A model generated the notes under the pieces. That model was not told where the DNA came from. It worked only from the letters and a program-made list of their open reading frames with translations, and ran no database searches. Below, piece by piece: positions 36,792 to 44,858 of a stretch of DNA of 64,000 nt (position 1 is its first letter; the number at the start of each line of letters is the position of its first letter). The DNA is from Sulfitobacter sp. 20_GPM-1509m. GTDB lineage: Bacteria > Pseudomonadota > Alphaproteobacteria > Rhodobacterales > Rhodobacteraceae. A program made the position numbers and the translations under genes. The stretch lies in contig NZ_KK211144.1 of assembly GCF_000620505.1 (NCBI RefSeq), positions 503,681-567,680 on the forward strand. The letters run 5' to 3'.

Positions 36792-37222
36792 CCGACAACC
36801 ACATCGACCCCGAACGCGCGCAGTTCGATGCCTTCAAGGATCTGCCGCGCGATCATCCGATTGAAATGCTGAACCTTGTGCGGTTCCGTGAACACGCCGC
36901 CTATCCCGAGGATCACCCGCTTGCCGGCAAGGGGCTGACCGGAGCGCAGGCCTATGCCAACTACGGGCGCGACTCGGGCCCGGTTCTGACGCGTCTGGGC
37001 GGGCGCATCGTCTGGCGCGGGGCCTATCAGACGACGCTGATCGGACCGGCGGACGAGGCGTGGGACGCCTGTTTCATCGCCCGCTATCCTGACGCCGCAG
37101 CCTTTCTGGCGATGGTCACCGACCCCGACTACAAACAGGCGGTGATCCACCGTCAGGCCGCCGTGCTGACCTCGCGGTTGATCCGCACATCGCCGTCCGA
37201 CGCCGGAGCAACCTTCGGATGA
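36788..37222 (+). CDS. DUF1330-like protein
   Basis: 144 residues of the dimeric alpha/beta-barrel (EthD/DUF1330-like) group: [21 protein letters not shown] near 27-47, [20 protein letters not shown] near 60-79 and the C-terminal [30 protein letters not shown]. No catalytic residues are assigned for the family. It is translationally coupled on both sides by ATGA overlaps, with DUF952 upstream and pyrD downstream. Confidence 0.8.
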   Translation: MTDNHIDPERAQFDAFKDLPRDHPIEMLNLVRFREHAAYPEDHPLAGKGLTGAQAYANYGRDSGPVLTRLGGRIVWRGAYQTTLIGPADEAWDACFIARYPDAAAFLAMVTDPDYKQAVIHRQAAVLTSRLIRTSPSDAGATFG

Positions 37223-38262
37223 AGCGCAGTATCGAAAAGCTGGGCCTGGCCGCCCTGCGCCGCATCGACCCGGAAATGGCCCACGGCCTTGCCCTGCGCG
37301 CGCTGCACACGCCCTTTGCCGCCCTGCCCGGTCCGGTGACTTCGCCCCGGCTGACCACGCGCGTCGCGGGCCTGACGCTGAACAATCCGGTCGGTCTGGC
37401 CGCGGGTTTCGACAAGAACGCGACCGCGATCCGCCCGCTGGTGCGTGCGGGCTTCGGCTTTATCGAGGTGGGGGCCGCCACGCCCCTGCCCCAACCCGGC
37501 AACCCCAAGCCACGCCTGTTTCGCCTGACCGAAGACCGCGCCGCGATCAACCGTTTCGGGTTCAACAACGACGGGGCCGAGGCCATCGTGCGCAGACTGG
37601 CCCGCGCCCACAGGACGATTCCCGTGGGGCTGAACCTGGGCGCGAACAAGAACAGCGCCAACCGCGCCGAAGATTTCGCCCGCGTGCTGCAAATGGCGCG
37701 TGGCCATATCGACTTTGCCACCGTCAACGTGTCCTCGCCCAACACCGAAAAGCTGCGTGACCTGCAAGGTCCGATGGCGCTGGCCGCCTTGCTGGACGGC
37801 GTCATGCAGGTGCGCGGCAACGTGCCGGTGTTCCTGAAAATCGCCCCGGACCTGACCGATCAGGATCTGGCCGACATCGCCAAAGTGGCCGAGGATGCCC
37901 GGATTTCCGCGATTATCACGACCAACACCACGCTGGACCGCATCAACCTGCGCAGCCCCCATGGCACCGAGGCCGGCGGCCTGTCCGGCGCGCCCTTGTT
38001 CGAGAAATCCACCCGCACGCTGGCCAAACTCCACACACTGACCGACATACCGCTGATCGGCGTCGGCGGCATCAGCACGGCCCGCGACGCCTATGCCAAG
38101 ATCCGCGCGGGCGCATCGGCGGTGCAACTCTACACCGGCCTCGTCTACGGCGGCCTCAGCCTGGCCGCGCGCATCGCCCAAGGCCTTGACGTACTGCTGC
38201 AACAGGACGGCTTTGGCTCGGTCAGCGAAGCGGTGGGGACAAACACCAAAGACTGGCTTTAG
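37219..38262 (+). CDS. pyrD: Dihydroorotate dehydrogenase (quinone), class 2
   Basis: Membrane-associated flavoenzyme of pyrimidine synthesis that passes electrons to quinone. 347 residues. The N-terminal helix that contacts the membrane is followed by [14 protein letters not shown] near 54-67, [22 protein letters not shown] near 81-102, the catalytic Ser in [14 protein letters not shown] near 172-185 and IIGVGGI-type end LIGVGGIS near 276. It overlaps the DUF1330-like gene by ATGA. Confidence 0.95.
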   Translation: MKRSIEKLGLAALRRIDPEMAHGLALRALHTPFAALPGPVTSPRLTTRVAGLTLNNPVGLAAGFDKNATAIRPLVRAGFGFIEVGAATPLPQPGNPKPRLFRLTEDRAAINRFGFNNDGAEAIVRRLARAHRTIPVGLNLGANKNSANRAEDFARVLQMARGHIDFATVNVSSPNTEKLRDLQGPMALAALLDGVMQVRGNVPVFLKIAPDLTDQDLADIAKVAEDARISAIITTNTTLDRINLRSPHGTEAGGLSGAPLFEKSTRTLAKLHTLTDIPLIGVGGISTARDAYAKIRAGASAVQLYTGLVYGGLSLAARIAQGLDVLLQQDGFGSVSEAVGTNTKDWL

Positions 38263-38269
38263 CTTCCGC

Positions 38270-38325
38270 TTCTTTTGGCCAGAAATATCCCGGGGGACGG
38301 CCGCAGGCCGGGGGGCAGCGCCCCC
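38270..38325 (+). repeat. Dispersed element family 1, copy E
   Basis: Sense-strand TTCTTTTGGC, CAG, AAATATCC, then GGGGGACGGCCGCAGGCCG and GGGGGGCAGCGCCCCC. It begins 7 bases after the pyrD stop, in the convergent space with the MATE transporter gene. Confidence 0.87.
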
Positions 38326-38329
38326 TCCC

Positions 38330-39676
38330 TCACCCGACCCCGCGCTCCAACGCCGGATACCGCAGGCCCAAGGTCACCCCCCGCGCCACGAAGCTGACCA
38401 GCAGCGACAGCCACAGGCCGTGATTGCCCCAAAGCGGCAGAGCGACCGCCGCGCAGGCCACATAGATCGCAAAGCTGACCAGCATCATGTTGCGCATGTC
38501 CGCCCCGCGTGTGGCCCCGATGAAGATCCCGTCCAGCATCCAGGCAGCACAGCCCGCCAGCGGTGCCGCGACCATCCAGGGCAGGAATTCCATCGCCGTA
38601 TCCCGCACGCCCTGATCCTTGGCCATCACCTCAATCAGCCATGGTCCGCCCAGCGCAAAGCCCAGCGCCAGCACCACGCAAGTCACCGCCCCCCACCCCG
38701 AGGTCAGCAGCGCCGAGCGCCGCACGCGCGCAGGGTCACGCCGCCCGTAAGCCCGTGCAATCAGCGTCTCGGCGGCAAAGGCAAAGCCGTCCATCGCATA
38801 GGCGGTGACATACATGAACTGCACCAGCACTTCATTCGCGGCCAGCGTCACATCACCAAACCCCGCTCCGAGGAAGACAAATGACGTAAAGATCGCCATC
38901 AGCAAGGCCGAGCGTATCAGGATGTCGGTGTTGATCAGCGCCATGCGGATCAGCACCACGCGGTCGAACACACGCGCCCAGTCACGCCAGTCGGGTCGCG
39001 CAAAAGCAGCGCGGCAGAGGTAGAGACCAAAGCCCGCCCCCAGTGTCTCGGCAATCACGGTGGCAAAGGCCACGCCGCCCACGCCCCAGCCCAGCCCCAG
39101 CACGAACCACAGATCCAGCAGCACGTTGGTCCCGTTCATGACAAGTTGTATCCAGAATACCCCCGCCGTGCGCTCCATCGCCACCAGCCAGCCGGTCAGC
39201 GCAAAGACCGCGATGGCGCAGGGTGCCGACCAGATGCGAATGGTCATGTAGGTCCGCGCCAGCCCTTCGACCTCGTCCGACGCCGGGGCCAGCGCGAAGG
39301 CTGCCCAGAACAGCAACGGTTGCAAAACGATCAACCCCAGCCCACCGCCCGCTGCGATCAGCAATGCACGGGTCAGCAGCGCTGAAACCTCGGCGCTGTC
39401 GCCCGCACCTTCGGCCTGTCCGACCATGCCGACCGTGCCCATGCGCAGGAACCCGAACACCCAGTAGAGCGTGCCGATGACAATCGCGCCCAGCGCCACG
39501 GCCCCGATGGGGGCCGCCTCGCCCAATTGCCCCACTACGCCCACATCCACCGCGCCAAGGATCGGCACGGTGGCATTGCTGAGTACGATCGGAAGCGCGA
39601 TTGCCAGCACACGGCGATGGGTGATCGGTGCTCGGGGTACGTCCGCAATAGCAGCCTTGGTCGCTGAATCAGACAC
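38330..39676 (-). CDS. MATE family efflux transporter (DinF-like)
   Basis: 448 residues, about 12 membrane helices in two related halves; LPIVLSNATVPILGAVDVGVVGQLGE near 28-53 is the typical MATE first helix with the conserved Asp. It starts at a GTG (39676) that overlaps the thioesterase stop by 8 bases. Sodium- or proton-driven export of cationic compounds is the family role; the substrate is unknown. Last gene of a three-gene set with two PaaI-type thioesterases. Confidence 0.88.
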   Translation of the reverse strand: MSDSATKAAIADVPRAPITHRRVLAIALPIVLSNATVPILGAVDVGVVGQLGEAAPIGAVALGAIVIGTLYWVFGFLRMGTVGMVGQAEGAGDSAEVSALLTRALLIAAGGGLGLIVLQPLLFWAAFALAPASDEVEGLARTYMTIRIWSAPCAIAVFALTGWLVAMERTAGVFWIQLVMNGTNVLLDLWFVLGLGWGVGGVAFATVIAETLGAGFGLYLCRAAFARPDWRDWARVFDRVVLIRMALINTDILIRSALLMAIFTSFVFLGAGFGDVTLAANEVLVQFMYVTAYAMDGFAFAAETLIARAYGRRDPARVRRSALLTSGWGAVTCVVLALGFALGGPWLIEVMAKDQGVRDTAMEFLPWMVAAPLAGCAAWMLDGIFIGATRGADMRNMMLVSFAIYVACAAVALPLWGNHGLWLSLLVSFVARGVTLGLRYPALERGVG

Positions 39677-40217
39677 GCTTTTGTGGCATCAGGAAATGCC
39701 CCGTGGCCTGCGCGAACAAGCGGGTGTGGTCATCCTGCCAGGCCTCGACATGCACAGAGGCATAGCGCCGCCCCGCGCGGCTGACCCGCGCCCGTGCGTA
39801 GGCGTCGCGGGGCATGCCCGACCGCAGATAGTCCACGGTGAAATCAATGGTCTTGGGCAATCGCGGCACTTCGCCCTTTTCCAGTCGGTCCAGGTCCAGT
39901 TCGCCGTTCTCCAGCTTTTCCCACAGATATTGCCGCGACAGGGTCATCACCGCCGTGACCTCAAGGAACGCGGCAGTTACCCCGCCGTGAATCGCAGGCA
40001 GAAACGGATTGCCGATCAGCTTGTCCTGAAACGGCAGAATCGCCGTCAGCTCGTCGCCCCGGCGGTCAAAGTCGATGCCCAGAAATGCAATATACGGCAC
40101 ATTGATCGCCAAACTGTTCAAGGACTGGTCCCAGCGTTTGTGCAGAGCGTGCCGTTCCTTGACCGACATCCGCTTGGTTGCGGCGGCCCCCCCGGATTTT
40201 GGCTGCGCGTCGGTCAT
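39669..40217 (-). CDS. PaaI-type hot-dog thioesterase (1)
   Basis: 182 residues. The hot-dog core is KLIGNPFLPAIHGGVTAAFLEVTAVMTL near 86-113, where the HGG motif and following acidic residue form the acyl-CoA thioesterase active site. It has an extra basic N-terminus of about 40 residues and an inserted loop near 120-140 compared with the shorter paralogue just upstream. It overlaps both neighbours, so all three are translated together. Substrate unknown. Confidence 0.82.
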   Translation of the reverse strand: MTDAQPKSGGAAATKRMSVKERHALHKRWDQSLNSLAINVPYIAFLGIDFDRRGDELTAILPFQDKLIGNPFLPAIHGGVTAAFLEVTAVMTLSRQYLWEKLENGELDLDRLEKGEVPRLPKTIDFTVDYLRSGMPRDAYARARVSRAGRRYASVHVEAWQDDHTRLFAQATGHFLMPQKRV

Positions 40218-40633
40218 CTGGGACGCTCCACTGTAAAGGTGCCTGTGGCCGTGGCAACCGGGTTGTCCGTGTCATTGTCCGTGGCCGTAACACGGACAAA
40301 GGCCACTGACCGCGTCATATGATAACAGGTTGCAGTTGCCGTGATGGTATCGCCCGGCGTGGCCGTCCGCATGTAATCGATGCGCAAATCAATCGTCGCC
40401 GTGCCGCCCGGTGCATCCGGGTGGCTCATCACGGCCGCACCGCTGCATGTGTCCATCAGCGCCGACACCGCACCGCCATGAATGACGCCGGTCGCCGGAT
40501 TGCCGATCAGCTTCTTGTCATAGGGCATGGTGATCACCGCAACGCCGTTTTCCAGTTCAATCAACTGCAAACCCAGATCGCGCGCATGTGGGATCGCCTC
40601 GATGAATTGTCTTGCCATCTGGACCTTGTCCAT
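40214..40633 (-). CDS. PaaI-type hot-dog thioesterase (2)
   Basis: 139 residues, a minimal PaaI-like acyl-CoA thioesterase: YDKKLIGNPATGVIHGGAVSALMDTCSGAAV near 38-68, with the HGG loop and active-site Asp. The second thioesterase starts inside its stop (ATGA). The paired genes may handle different acyl-CoA chain types or act as a heteromer, which is inference. It diverges from the MerR/beta-oxidation region. Confidence 0.85.
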   Translation of the reverse strand: MDKVQMARQFIEAIPHARDLGLQLIELENGVAVITMPYDKKLIGNPATGVIHGGAVSALMDTCSGAAVMSHPDAPGGTATIDLRIDYMRTATPGDTITATATCYHMTRSVAFVRVTATDNDTDNPVATATGTFTVERPR

Positions 40634-40761
40634 GAATTCCTCTTCGCTACCCTCCGCACTTCATACGGTCAGCATGCCCTGTCCGTCAAACCACAACACT
40701 GCAGGTTGCGCTTCCTTTTCCCGCGCCCTAATTTGCACATCGACGAGCGAGGATGAGCCAA

Positions 40762-41157
40762 ATGAGTGACGACCGTCTGACTTTCAAAGAGATGTGTGCC
40801 GAATTCGACGTGACCCCTCGGACGTTGCGGTATTACGAATACATCGAGCTGTTGCAACCTGATCGCGAAGGCCGTGCGCGCTATTACGGTCCGCGCGAAC
40901 GCGCCCGGATGAAGCTGATTCTCAAGGGGCGCAAATTCGGCTTCCAGCTGGAAGACATCCGCCAGTGGCTGTTGATCTATGAACGCGAGGGCACCCATGC
41001 CCAGTGGAACAAATGGATCGACATGGCCGACGGACAGATCAAGGAACTGACCGAACAGCGCGCGCATTTGGACGAAGCCTTGAGCGAACTCAAGCAATTG
41101 CGCCGTGACATCGGTGAGGAACTGGGGCGTCCCGCCACGGAAACCAGCGACGTTTAA
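40762..41157 (+). CDS. MerR-family regulator (1)
   Basis: 131 residues: an N-terminal winged helix FKEMCAEFDVTPRTLRYYEYIELLQPDREGRARYYGPRERARMKLILKG (as separate helices near 6-55) and a C-terminal coiled coil for dimerisation near 75-125. No metal-binding Cys, so it responds to an organic signal. ATG 40762 is spaced 8 bases from GAGGA; another ATG is at 40753. It is a paralogue of the next gene and sits ahead of the beta-oxidation operon; a LiuR/PsrA-like role is inferred. Confidence 0.85.
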   Translation: MSDDRLTFKEMCAEFDVTPRTLRYYEYIELLQPDREGRARYYGPRERARMKLILKGRKFGFQLEDIRQWLLIYEREGTHAQWNKWIDMADGQIKELTEQRAHLDEALSELKQLRRDIGEELGRPATETSDV

Positions 41158-41226
41158 CCCACGCCGCTTCCCAGGAAAATGTAACGCCATTCCCTAAATG
41201 CGGGAAAACTCTGTCGACTCAAGCGG

Positions 41227-41251
41227 TTGACGTGGCGATACATCACGTCAA
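41227..41251. promoter_or_regulatory. Inverted repeat (operator candidate) upstream of MerR gene 2
   Basis: Perfect 8-bp inverted repeat TTGACGTG / CACGTCAA with a 9-base spacer. It lies in the 200-base gap between the two merR genes, in front of the beta-oxidation operon. MerR-type acyl-CoA regulators bind ACGT-containing palindromes, so it is a candidate operator. Confidence 0.5.
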
Positions 41252-41274
41252 CCAAAATGTGACGTGACGTTTAG

Positions 41275-41291
41275 CTTACGTCAACGTCAAG
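41275..41291. promoter_or_regulatory. Second ACGT-rich palindrome upstream of MerR gene 2
   Basis: CTTACGTCAACGTCAAG, an imperfect palindrome with two ACGT cores, 24 bases after the first inverted repeat. Another direct pair GTGACGTGACGT lies between them. The clustering suggests multiple regulator sites. Confidence 0.45.
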
Positions 41292-41367
41292 CATCGTTGT
41301 AAGGTAACCCCAACGCCCCCATCTTTTTTGCAGATCGGATGTGTAACAATTGATGCGAGACGATGTT

Positions 41368-41769
41368 ATGGACCACAAAACAATGACCATCCGCGAGATG
41401 TGCGACGCCTTCGAGGTAACACCGCGCACGCTGCGGTTCTACGAGGCCAAGGAACTGTTGTTCCCGATCCGCGAGGGTCAGAAACGCCTGTTCACCAAAC
41501 GCGACCGTGCCCGCCTGAAGCTGATCCTGCGCGGCAAACGCTTTGGCTTCAGCCTGGAAGAGATCCGTCAGCTTCTGGACCTGTATGACATGGGCGACCA
41601 GCAGCACACGCAGCTGGCCAGCACCTATGAGATCGCCAAACAGCGCCTGGCCGACATGATCAGCCAGCGAGATGAGCTGAACGAAGCCATCGAAGACCTG
41701 AAAAGCCAGATCAAATGGGGTGAGAAGATGCTTGCCTCGATGAACAGCGCGCAAAAAGCCGCCCAGTAA
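41368..41769 (+). CDS. MerR-family regulator (2)
   Basis: 133 residues from ATG 41368 (MDHKTMTIREMC); upstream in-frame starts at 41350/41353 are possible. The HTH is IREMCDAFEVTPRTLRFYEAKELL near 8-31, very similar to the preceding regulator, followed by a long C-terminal coiled coil (LASTYEIAKQRLADMISQRDELNEAIEDL). It is the first gene of the operon encoding acyl-CoA dehydrogenase, thiolase and FadJ and probably controls it; no Cys ligands are seen. Confidence 0.86.
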   Translation: MDHKTMTIREMCDAFEVTPRTLRFYEAKELLFPIREGQKRLFTKRDRARLKLILRGKRFGFSLEEIRQLLDLYDMGDQQHTQLASTYEIAKQRLADMISQRDELNEAIEDLKSQIKWGEKMLASMNSAQKAAQ

Positions 41770-41799
41770 CGTCCTTCACGACCAATAGAGAGACCGGAC

Positions 41800-43581
41800 A
41801 TGCCCAGCTATACCGCCCCTACCAAAGACACCCAATTCGTCCTGCACAACCTGTTGAAGGTCACCAAAAGCGACATTCCGGGCTATGACGAGCTTGAGCC
41901 TGATTTCACCTCGGCCATTCTGGAAGAAGCGGGCAAGCTGACCTCGTCGGTTCTGGCACCGCTGAACGCCGTGGGCGACAAGGAAGGCTGCCGTCTGGAA
42001 AACGGCGTGGTCTACACACCCAAGGGGTTCAAGGAGGCCTTCGCACAGGTGAAGGAAGGCGGCTGGACCGGTCTGGACATGCCCGAGCAATATGGCGGCC
42101 AGAACATGCCCGCCGTCATGGGCTCCGCCGTGGGCGAGATGTTCTCGGCGGCGAACCAGGCGTTCACGATGTATCAGGGCCTGACCCACGGCGCGGCCTC
42201 GGCCATTCTGGCACACGGCACCGACGCGCAAAAGGACACCTACCTTCCGAACATGGTCGCCTGTGACTGGACCGGCACCATGAACCTGACCGAACCGCAT
42301 TGTGGTACAGATTTGGGCATGATGCGTACAAAAGCCGAACCGCAAGACGACGGCAGCTACAAGATCACCGGCCAGAAAATCTTTATCTCGTCGGGCGAAC
42401 ACGACATGGCCGACAACATCATCCATCTGGTACTGGCGAAAATCGTCGGCGGCCCCGAAGGGATCAAGGGCGTGTCGCTGTTCATCGTGCCAAAATTCAT
42501 GGTCAAGGACGACGGCAGCCTGGGCGACCGCAACGGCGTCACCGTTGGCAAGATCGAAGAGAAAATGGGCATTCACGGCAACTCGACCTGCGTCATGAAC
42601 TATGACGGCGCGACAGGTTACCTGCTGGGTGAAGAGCACAAAGGCATGCGCGCCATGTTCACCATGATGAACGAGGCGCGTCTGGGCGTGGGCATGCAAG
42701 GTCTGGCACAGGCCGACGTGGCCTATCAGAACGCGCTGGACTACGCCAAGGACCGCCTGCAAGGGCGCGCCGTGACCGGTGCCGAAAACCCCGACGGCCC
42801 AGCCGACCCGCTGATCGTGCACCCCGACATCCGCCGCAGCCTGATGGACCAGAAAAGCTTTGTCGAAGGCGCGCGCGCATTCATCCTGTGGGGCGCGTCG
42901 CTGATTGATGCTGCACACCGGTCGGGCGACAAGGAGGCCGACGGTCTGGTGTCGCTGCTGACGCCGGTGATCAAAGGGTTCTTGACCGATCAGGGCTATG
43001 ACATGACCGTTAAGGCCCAGCAGGTCTATGGCGGCCACGGCTATATCGAGGAATGGGGCATGTCCCAGTTCACCCGCGATGCCCGCATTGCGCAGATTTA
43101 CGAGGGTGCGAACGGCGTGCAGGCGCTGGATCTGGTCGGCCGCAAGCTGGCGCAGGACGGCGGCAAACACGTCATGGCGTTCTTTGACATGGTCAAGAAC
43201 TTCATCAAGGAGAACGCAGGACAGGACGCCGCCTTTGACAAGGATTTCCTTGATCCCCTGAAAGCTGCGTCCAAGGACCTGCAGGCCGCGGGCATGTATT
43301 TCATGCAGAACGGCATGAAGAACCCCAACAACGCGTTGTCCGGCTCGAATGACTTCATGCATATGTTCGGGCACGTTTGCCTGGGCCTGATGTGGGCGCG
43401 CATGGCCAAGGCGTCGATGGAAGCACTGGCAGAGGGTGCATCCGACGTGGCGTTCTTTGAAACCAAGCTGGCCACAGGCCGCTATTACATGGCACGCCAA
43501 CTGCCCGCGACGGCCCTGCACCTGAAACGTATTGAATCGGGCGCGGACACGGTCATGGCGCTGGACGCGGCCAACTTCTGA
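41800..43581 (+). CDS. Acyl-CoA dehydrogenase, long (DmdC-like) type
   Basis: First step of beta-oxidation, or oxidation of a thio-ester such as 3-methylmercaptopropionyl-CoA. 593 residues, about 200 longer than ordinary acyl-CoA dehydrogenases because of an extra C-terminal domain. [20 protein letters not shown] near 160-179 binds [19 protein letters not shown] near 407-422 contacts FAD, and the catalytic Glu is in [14 protein letters not shown] near 432-445. This architecture is shared with DmdC of roseobacters; the chain specificity cannot be decided. It starts 30 bases after merR 2. Confidence 0.88.
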   Translation: MPSYTAPTKDTQFVLHNLLKVTKSDIPGYDELEPDFTSAILEEAGKLTSSVLAPLNAVGDKEGCRLENGVVYTPKGFKEAFAQVKEGGWTGLDMPEQYGGQNMPAVMGSAVGEMFSAANQAFTMYQGLTHGAASAILAHGTDAQKDTYLPNMVACDWTGTMNLTEPHCGTDLGMMRTKAEPQDDGSYKITGQKIFISSGEHDMADNIIHLVLAKIVGGPEGIKGVSLFIVPKFMVKDDGSLGDRNGVTVGKIEEKMGIHGNSTCVMNYDGATGYLLGEEHKGMRAMFTMMNEARLGVGMQGLAQADVAYQNALDYAKDRLQGRAVTGAENPDGPADPLIVHPDIRRSLMDQKSFVEGARAFILWGASLIDAAHRSGDKEADGLVSLLTPVIKGFLTDQGYDMTVKAQQVYGGHGYIEEWGMSQFTRDARIAQIYEGANGVQALDLVGRKLAQDGGKHVMAFFDMVKNFIKENAGQDAAFDKDFLDPLKAASKDLQAAGMYFMQNGMKNPNNALSGSNDFMHMFGHVCLGLMWARMAKASMEALAEGASDVAFFETKLATGRYYMARQLPATALHLKRIESGADTVMALDAANF

Positions 43582-43632
43582 GACACCTGCCGGACGCGTC
43601 CGCGCGTCCGGCACACATTCGTCGGAGCCAAG

Positions 43633-43845
43633 ATGCCCAAACGCTTTCGCCTCACCCGCCGCTTTAACGTCGCCATGACCGAAGACGGCTTTCGCCGCCT
43701 CAAACGGTTCGCGGCGGACGCCGGGCTGGACGAAGGCGAGGCATTGTCCTTTGTCTTTGAAAGCTTCGACAGCATCGCGGACGAGGACAACCTGACCAGC
43801 CGCCTGCGGTTGTTCAACAGCGAACTCGACGCGCGCAAACGCTGA
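43633..43845 (+). CDS. Small conserved protein, possible ribbon-helix-helix fold
   Basis: 70 residues, strongly charged. The order RFNVAMTEDGFRRLKRFAADAG then LDEGEALSFVFESFD fits a strand followed by two helices, as in Arc/MetJ DNA-binding proteins, but this is a pattern judgement. GGAG lies 7 bases before the ATG, so translation is well supported. It is placed between the acyl-CoA dehydrogenase and GST genes of the operon. No function known. Confidence 0.6.
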   Translation: MPKRFRLTRRFNVAMTEDGFRRLKRFAADAGLDEGEALSFVFESFDSIADEDNLTSRLRLFNSELDARKR

Positions 43846-43870
43846 GGCAGATCATCTTGGGGAGGATGCG

Positions 43871-44092
43871 ATGACACAACACCACTTGCACTGCCCAGCC
43901 TCTGTGGGAGCCTCCGGCGGGAGTTTATCCAGCAAGATGAAGGGGCGCACGCCATGGATCACCCCGCTGCCCGAAACCTATTCGGGATTGACCCATGCAG
44001 TCCGGCCAGCGGGGCTTCACCTTGCACGCGGCTCAACGCGCCAGTCTGCCGCGCGGGATCACTTTGCGGCCATCGGGGTTAACAATGCCTGA
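43871..44092 (+). pseudogene. Possible remnant of a GST-like gene start
   Basis: A GGGGAGG 5 bases before ATG 43871 opens MTQHHLHC, close to the MTMQLHC start of the intact GST gene 327 bases downstream; the sequence then enters a dispersed element and loses similarity. The frame runs 73 codons to a stop at 44092 without a recognisable protein. It may be a truncated duplicate or a chance frame. Confidence 0.25.
43907..43941 (-). repeat. Dispersed element family 2, copy 2
   Basis: On the minus strand TTCATCTTGC, TGGA, TAAACTCC, then CGCCGGAGGC. Opposite orientation to copy 3, 163 bases away, so the two form an inverted pair with 18 invariant bases per arm. Confidence 0.8.
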
Positions 44093-44104
44093 ATCGTTCC
44101 CATC

Positions 44105-44155
44105 TTCATCTTGCAGATTAAACTCCACGGGGGTCCGGGGGTGTGAAACCCCCGG
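44105..44155 (+). repeat. Dispersed element family 2, copy 3
   Basis: TTCATCTTGC, AGAT, TAAACTCC, then a hairpin CCGGGGGT / ACCCCCGG (44135-44155). It precedes the GST ribosome-binding site and faces copy 2. Confidence 0.82.
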
Positions 44156-44197
44156 CGCCAACCGCAAATACACGCGCCTTGGGAGGGGCCAGACCAC

Positions 44198-44830
44198 ATG
44201 ACCATGCAACTGCACTGTTTCGGCGAATCCGGTAACTCTTACAAAGCAGCCCTGCCGCTTGAGCTGTCCGGTCAGGACTGGACGCCGGTCAAAGTCGATT
44301 TTTTCGGCGGGGCCACCCGTGCGCCCGAGTTTCGCAGCCTGAACCCGATGGGTGAGGCACCGTTGCTGATCGACGGCGACATGTGCATCAGCCAGTCCGG
44401 TGCGATCCAGCAATACATCACAGACAAGACCGGCAAGTTCGGCGGCACCGAGGCCGAGAAATACGACGTGCTGCGCTGGGTGCTGTTCGACAACCACAAG
44501 CTCAGCTCGATGGCGGGTCTGACGCGGTTCCTGATGAACTTCCTGCCCGCGGACAAGCGCCCGCAGGCGGTGATCGACTTTAACCTTGGCCGCTTGCAGA
44601 CCGCTTACAAAACGCTGGATGACCATCTGGCGTCGCGCGACTGGATCGTGGGCGACGGCGTGACCAATGCCGATTTCTCGTGCTGCGGCTATCTGTTTTA
44701 CCCCGAGCCTTTTGGTTTCGACCGAAAGGCTCACAACAACATCAACCGCTGGCTGGGCAACATCGAAAGCCTGCCCGGCTGGAAACACCCCTATGACCTG
44801 ATGCCCGGCAGCCCCGCTGACCGCGCCTGA
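44198..44830 (+). CDS. Glutathione S-transferase family protein
   Basis: 210 residues. N-terminal thioredoxin-like domain with HCFGESGNSYKAAL near 6-19 (a Ser where thiol activation is expected), NPMGEAPLLIDGD near 49-61 and the glutathione-binding SQSGAIQQYI near 65-74; C-terminal helical domain with VGDGVTNADFSCCGY near 151-165 (N-capping box). GGGAGGGG lies upstream of the ATG. Placed between an acyl-CoA dehydrogenase and a thiolase; the role in fatty-acid breakdown is unclear. Confidence 0.87.
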   Translation: MTMQLHCFGESGNSYKAALPLELSGQDWTPVKVDFFGGATRAPEFRSLNPMGEAPLLIDGDMCISQSGAIQQYITDKTGKFGGTEAEKYDVLRWVLFDNHKLSSMAGLTRFLMNFLPADKRPQAVIDFNLGRLQTAYKTLDDHLASRDWIVGDGVTNADFSCCGYLFYPEPFGFDRKAHNNINRWLGNIESLPGWKHPYDLMPGSPADRA

Positions 44831-44858
44831 CCGATCCTGAACTTGAAAGGACATCCCG

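Larger units (their letters stand above)
43846..44197. other. Operon spacer with two inverted family-2 elements
   Basis: About 350 bases inside an otherwise tightly packed operon. It holds a strong ribosome-binding site with a short reading frame at 43871, and two family-2 elements facing each other (43907-43941 and 44105-44155) about 160 bases apart. No recognisable complete gene is present. The first few codons after the ribosome-binding site resemble the start of the downstream GST gene. Confidence 0.6.
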
